Part shown: positions 30,942-31,579 of the stretch, one piece after another
Position numbering within the stretch: the first letter of the stretch is position 1
Layout of the letters: the number at the start of each line of letters is the position of its first letter
Origin: a virus
Virus record (IMG/VR): IMGVR_UViG_3300009001_000050
Location: 1 to 31,579 of that record
Length of the DNA: 31,579 nucleotides
Direction: 5' to 3' (one strand)
Notes under the pieces: generated by a model
What the model was told of the DNA's origin: nothing
What the model saw: the letters and a program-made list of their open reading frames with translations, nothing else
The model's database searches: none
Made by a program: the position numbers and the translations under genes

Positions 30942-31579
30942 ATGAAAAAGTCAGAAGTATCAAACGTGTTTAACCTCTCCATTAGAGAGGAGATAAGTGG
31001 TGTTGCTAAAATATCATATTCACAATATACAATGTGGGCAAATTGTCCTAAACAATGGAAACTAACCTATATGGATGGTCACAAAGACTTTGACCCATCC
31101 ATTCATCTTGTATTCGGTACTGCAATGCACGAGACCTTACAAGGGTGGTTACAAGTTCTATATAAGGATGGTCCGAGTGAGGCAGACAAACTTGACTTAG
31201 GTCAGATACTACTAAACTCAATGGCAGCTGAATACAAGTCTATGTCTGAGAGGTATGGTCAGTTCACCACTCGTGCTGAGATGAACGAGTTCTACGATGA
31301 TGGTATTCAAATCATTGACTTCATTAAGAAGAATCGTACCGACTACTTCTCAACTAAGAAGTTAAAGTTAGTAGGTGTCGAGTTACCAATCTATCACGAA
31401 ACATCCAACAAGAACATTATGATGAAGGGTTTCATCGATTTGGTGTTTGAGGATATGGATGGTATCATTGAGATTTGGGATATCAAAACATCTACTCGTG
31501 GATGGAATGAGTATCAGAAGAAAGACAAAACCAAGACTGCACAATTAGTTTTATATAAGAAGTTCTTCTCAGAACAATA
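30942..31579 (+). CDS. PD-(D/E)XK nuclease, RecB/Cas4-like (3' partial)
   Basis: 212 codons are visible and the frame is still open at the window edge. ISYSQYTMWANCPKQWKLTY is the typical start of RecB/Cas4-type nucleases. FGTAMHETLQGW carries the G-x-x-x-H motif. GFIDLVFED then IIEIWDIKTS gives the D...(D/E)-x-K core (Asp of IDLV, Asp/Lys of WDIKT). Such enzymes act as exonucleases or single-strand nucleases in recombination or in host DNA breakdown. It is a separate unit with its own promoter. The missing C-terminus prevents telling whether a Cas4-like iron-sulfur Cys cluster is present. Confidence 0.82.
   Translation, partial: MKKSEVSNVFNLSIREEISGVAKISYSQYTMWANCPKQWKLTYMDGHKDFDPSIHLVFGTAMHETLQGWLQVLYKDGPSEADKLDLGQILLNSMAAEYKSMSERYGQFTTRAEMNEFYDDGIQIIDFIKKNRTDYFSTKKLKLVGVELPIYHETSNKNIMMKGFIDLVFEDMDGIIEIWDIKTSTRGWNEYQKKDKTKTAQLVLYKKFFSEQ

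Overview
The window is a gene-dense, AT-rich stretch of a lytic contractile-tailed phage of the T4-like (myovirus) kind. All supported genes are on the + strand, most are separated by a few bases or overlap by 1-8 bases, and there is no integrase, rRNA, recognised tRNA, IS element or CRISPR array. No gene-free stretch exceeds about 140 bases. The best host clue is a repeated promoter of the form TTTGG, about 19 bases, TATATTAG. It resembles the Bacteroidetes housekeeping promoter (TTTG near -33, TAnnTTTG near -7), and several genes have weak or no Shine-Dalgarno sequence. A small protein resembling Bacteroidetes histone-H1-like proteins agrees. A T4-like phage of a Bacteroidetes host is therefore likely, but this is inference.

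Layout. (1) 1-7637, tail and baseplate: the end of a small tail protein with an internal terminator-like hairpin, a 68-aa protein, a tape-measure-like protein, a baseplate protein with eleven 15-residue repeats, a LysM/gp53-like wedge protein, a hub-like protein and a 179-aa protein. (2) 7637-12183, accessory genes behind TATATTAG-type promoters: four small unknowns, a divergent family-A DNA polymerase-like protein, a 568-aa unknown and a 128-aa unknown. (3) 12254-16648, replication and recombination: gp32-like SSB, UvsX/RecA, FEN-type 5' nuclease and gp41-like DnaB helicase. (4) 16708-22604, nucleotide and sugar metabolism: NrdB, NrdA, a strongly structured intergenic segment, thioredoxin, a GT2 glycosyltransferase, UDP-galactopyranose mutase and a MazG-like pyrophosphohydrolase. 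(5) 22606-30885: a small HTH protein, an ABC-ATPase/GNAT fusion, family-B DNA polymerase (gp43), sliding clamp (gp45), a TET-associated-glycosyltransferase (TAGT)-like protein, clamp loader large subunit (gp44), an H1-like basic protein, a zinc-ribbon protein, a gp62-like clamp loader small subunit, an Nmad1/DUF1599-like protein and a small membrane protein. (6) 30942 to the end: a RecB/Cas4-like PD-(D/E)XK nuclease cut by the window edge.

How it fits together. The replisome is the T4 set (43, 45, 44/62, 41, 32, UvsX, RNase H-type nuclease), fed by a class Ia ribonucleotide reductase plus thioredoxin. Interleaved with it are genes of the kinds linked to hypermodified phage DNA: a TAGT-like glycosyltransferase between clamp and clamp loader, an Nmad1-like protein, a GNAT fused to an ABC ATPase, a MazG-like NTP pyrophosphatase, and a Galf-making mutase beside a glycosyltransferase. 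The most interesting possibility is a DNA base hypermodification system co-transcribed with the replisome. The enzyme that would make the hydroxymethyl or oxidised base is not in this window. Other notable items are the second, family-A-like polymerase with a substituted steric gate, and a promoter family whose -10 element sits only 6-7 bases before several start codons, implying leaderless mRNAs.
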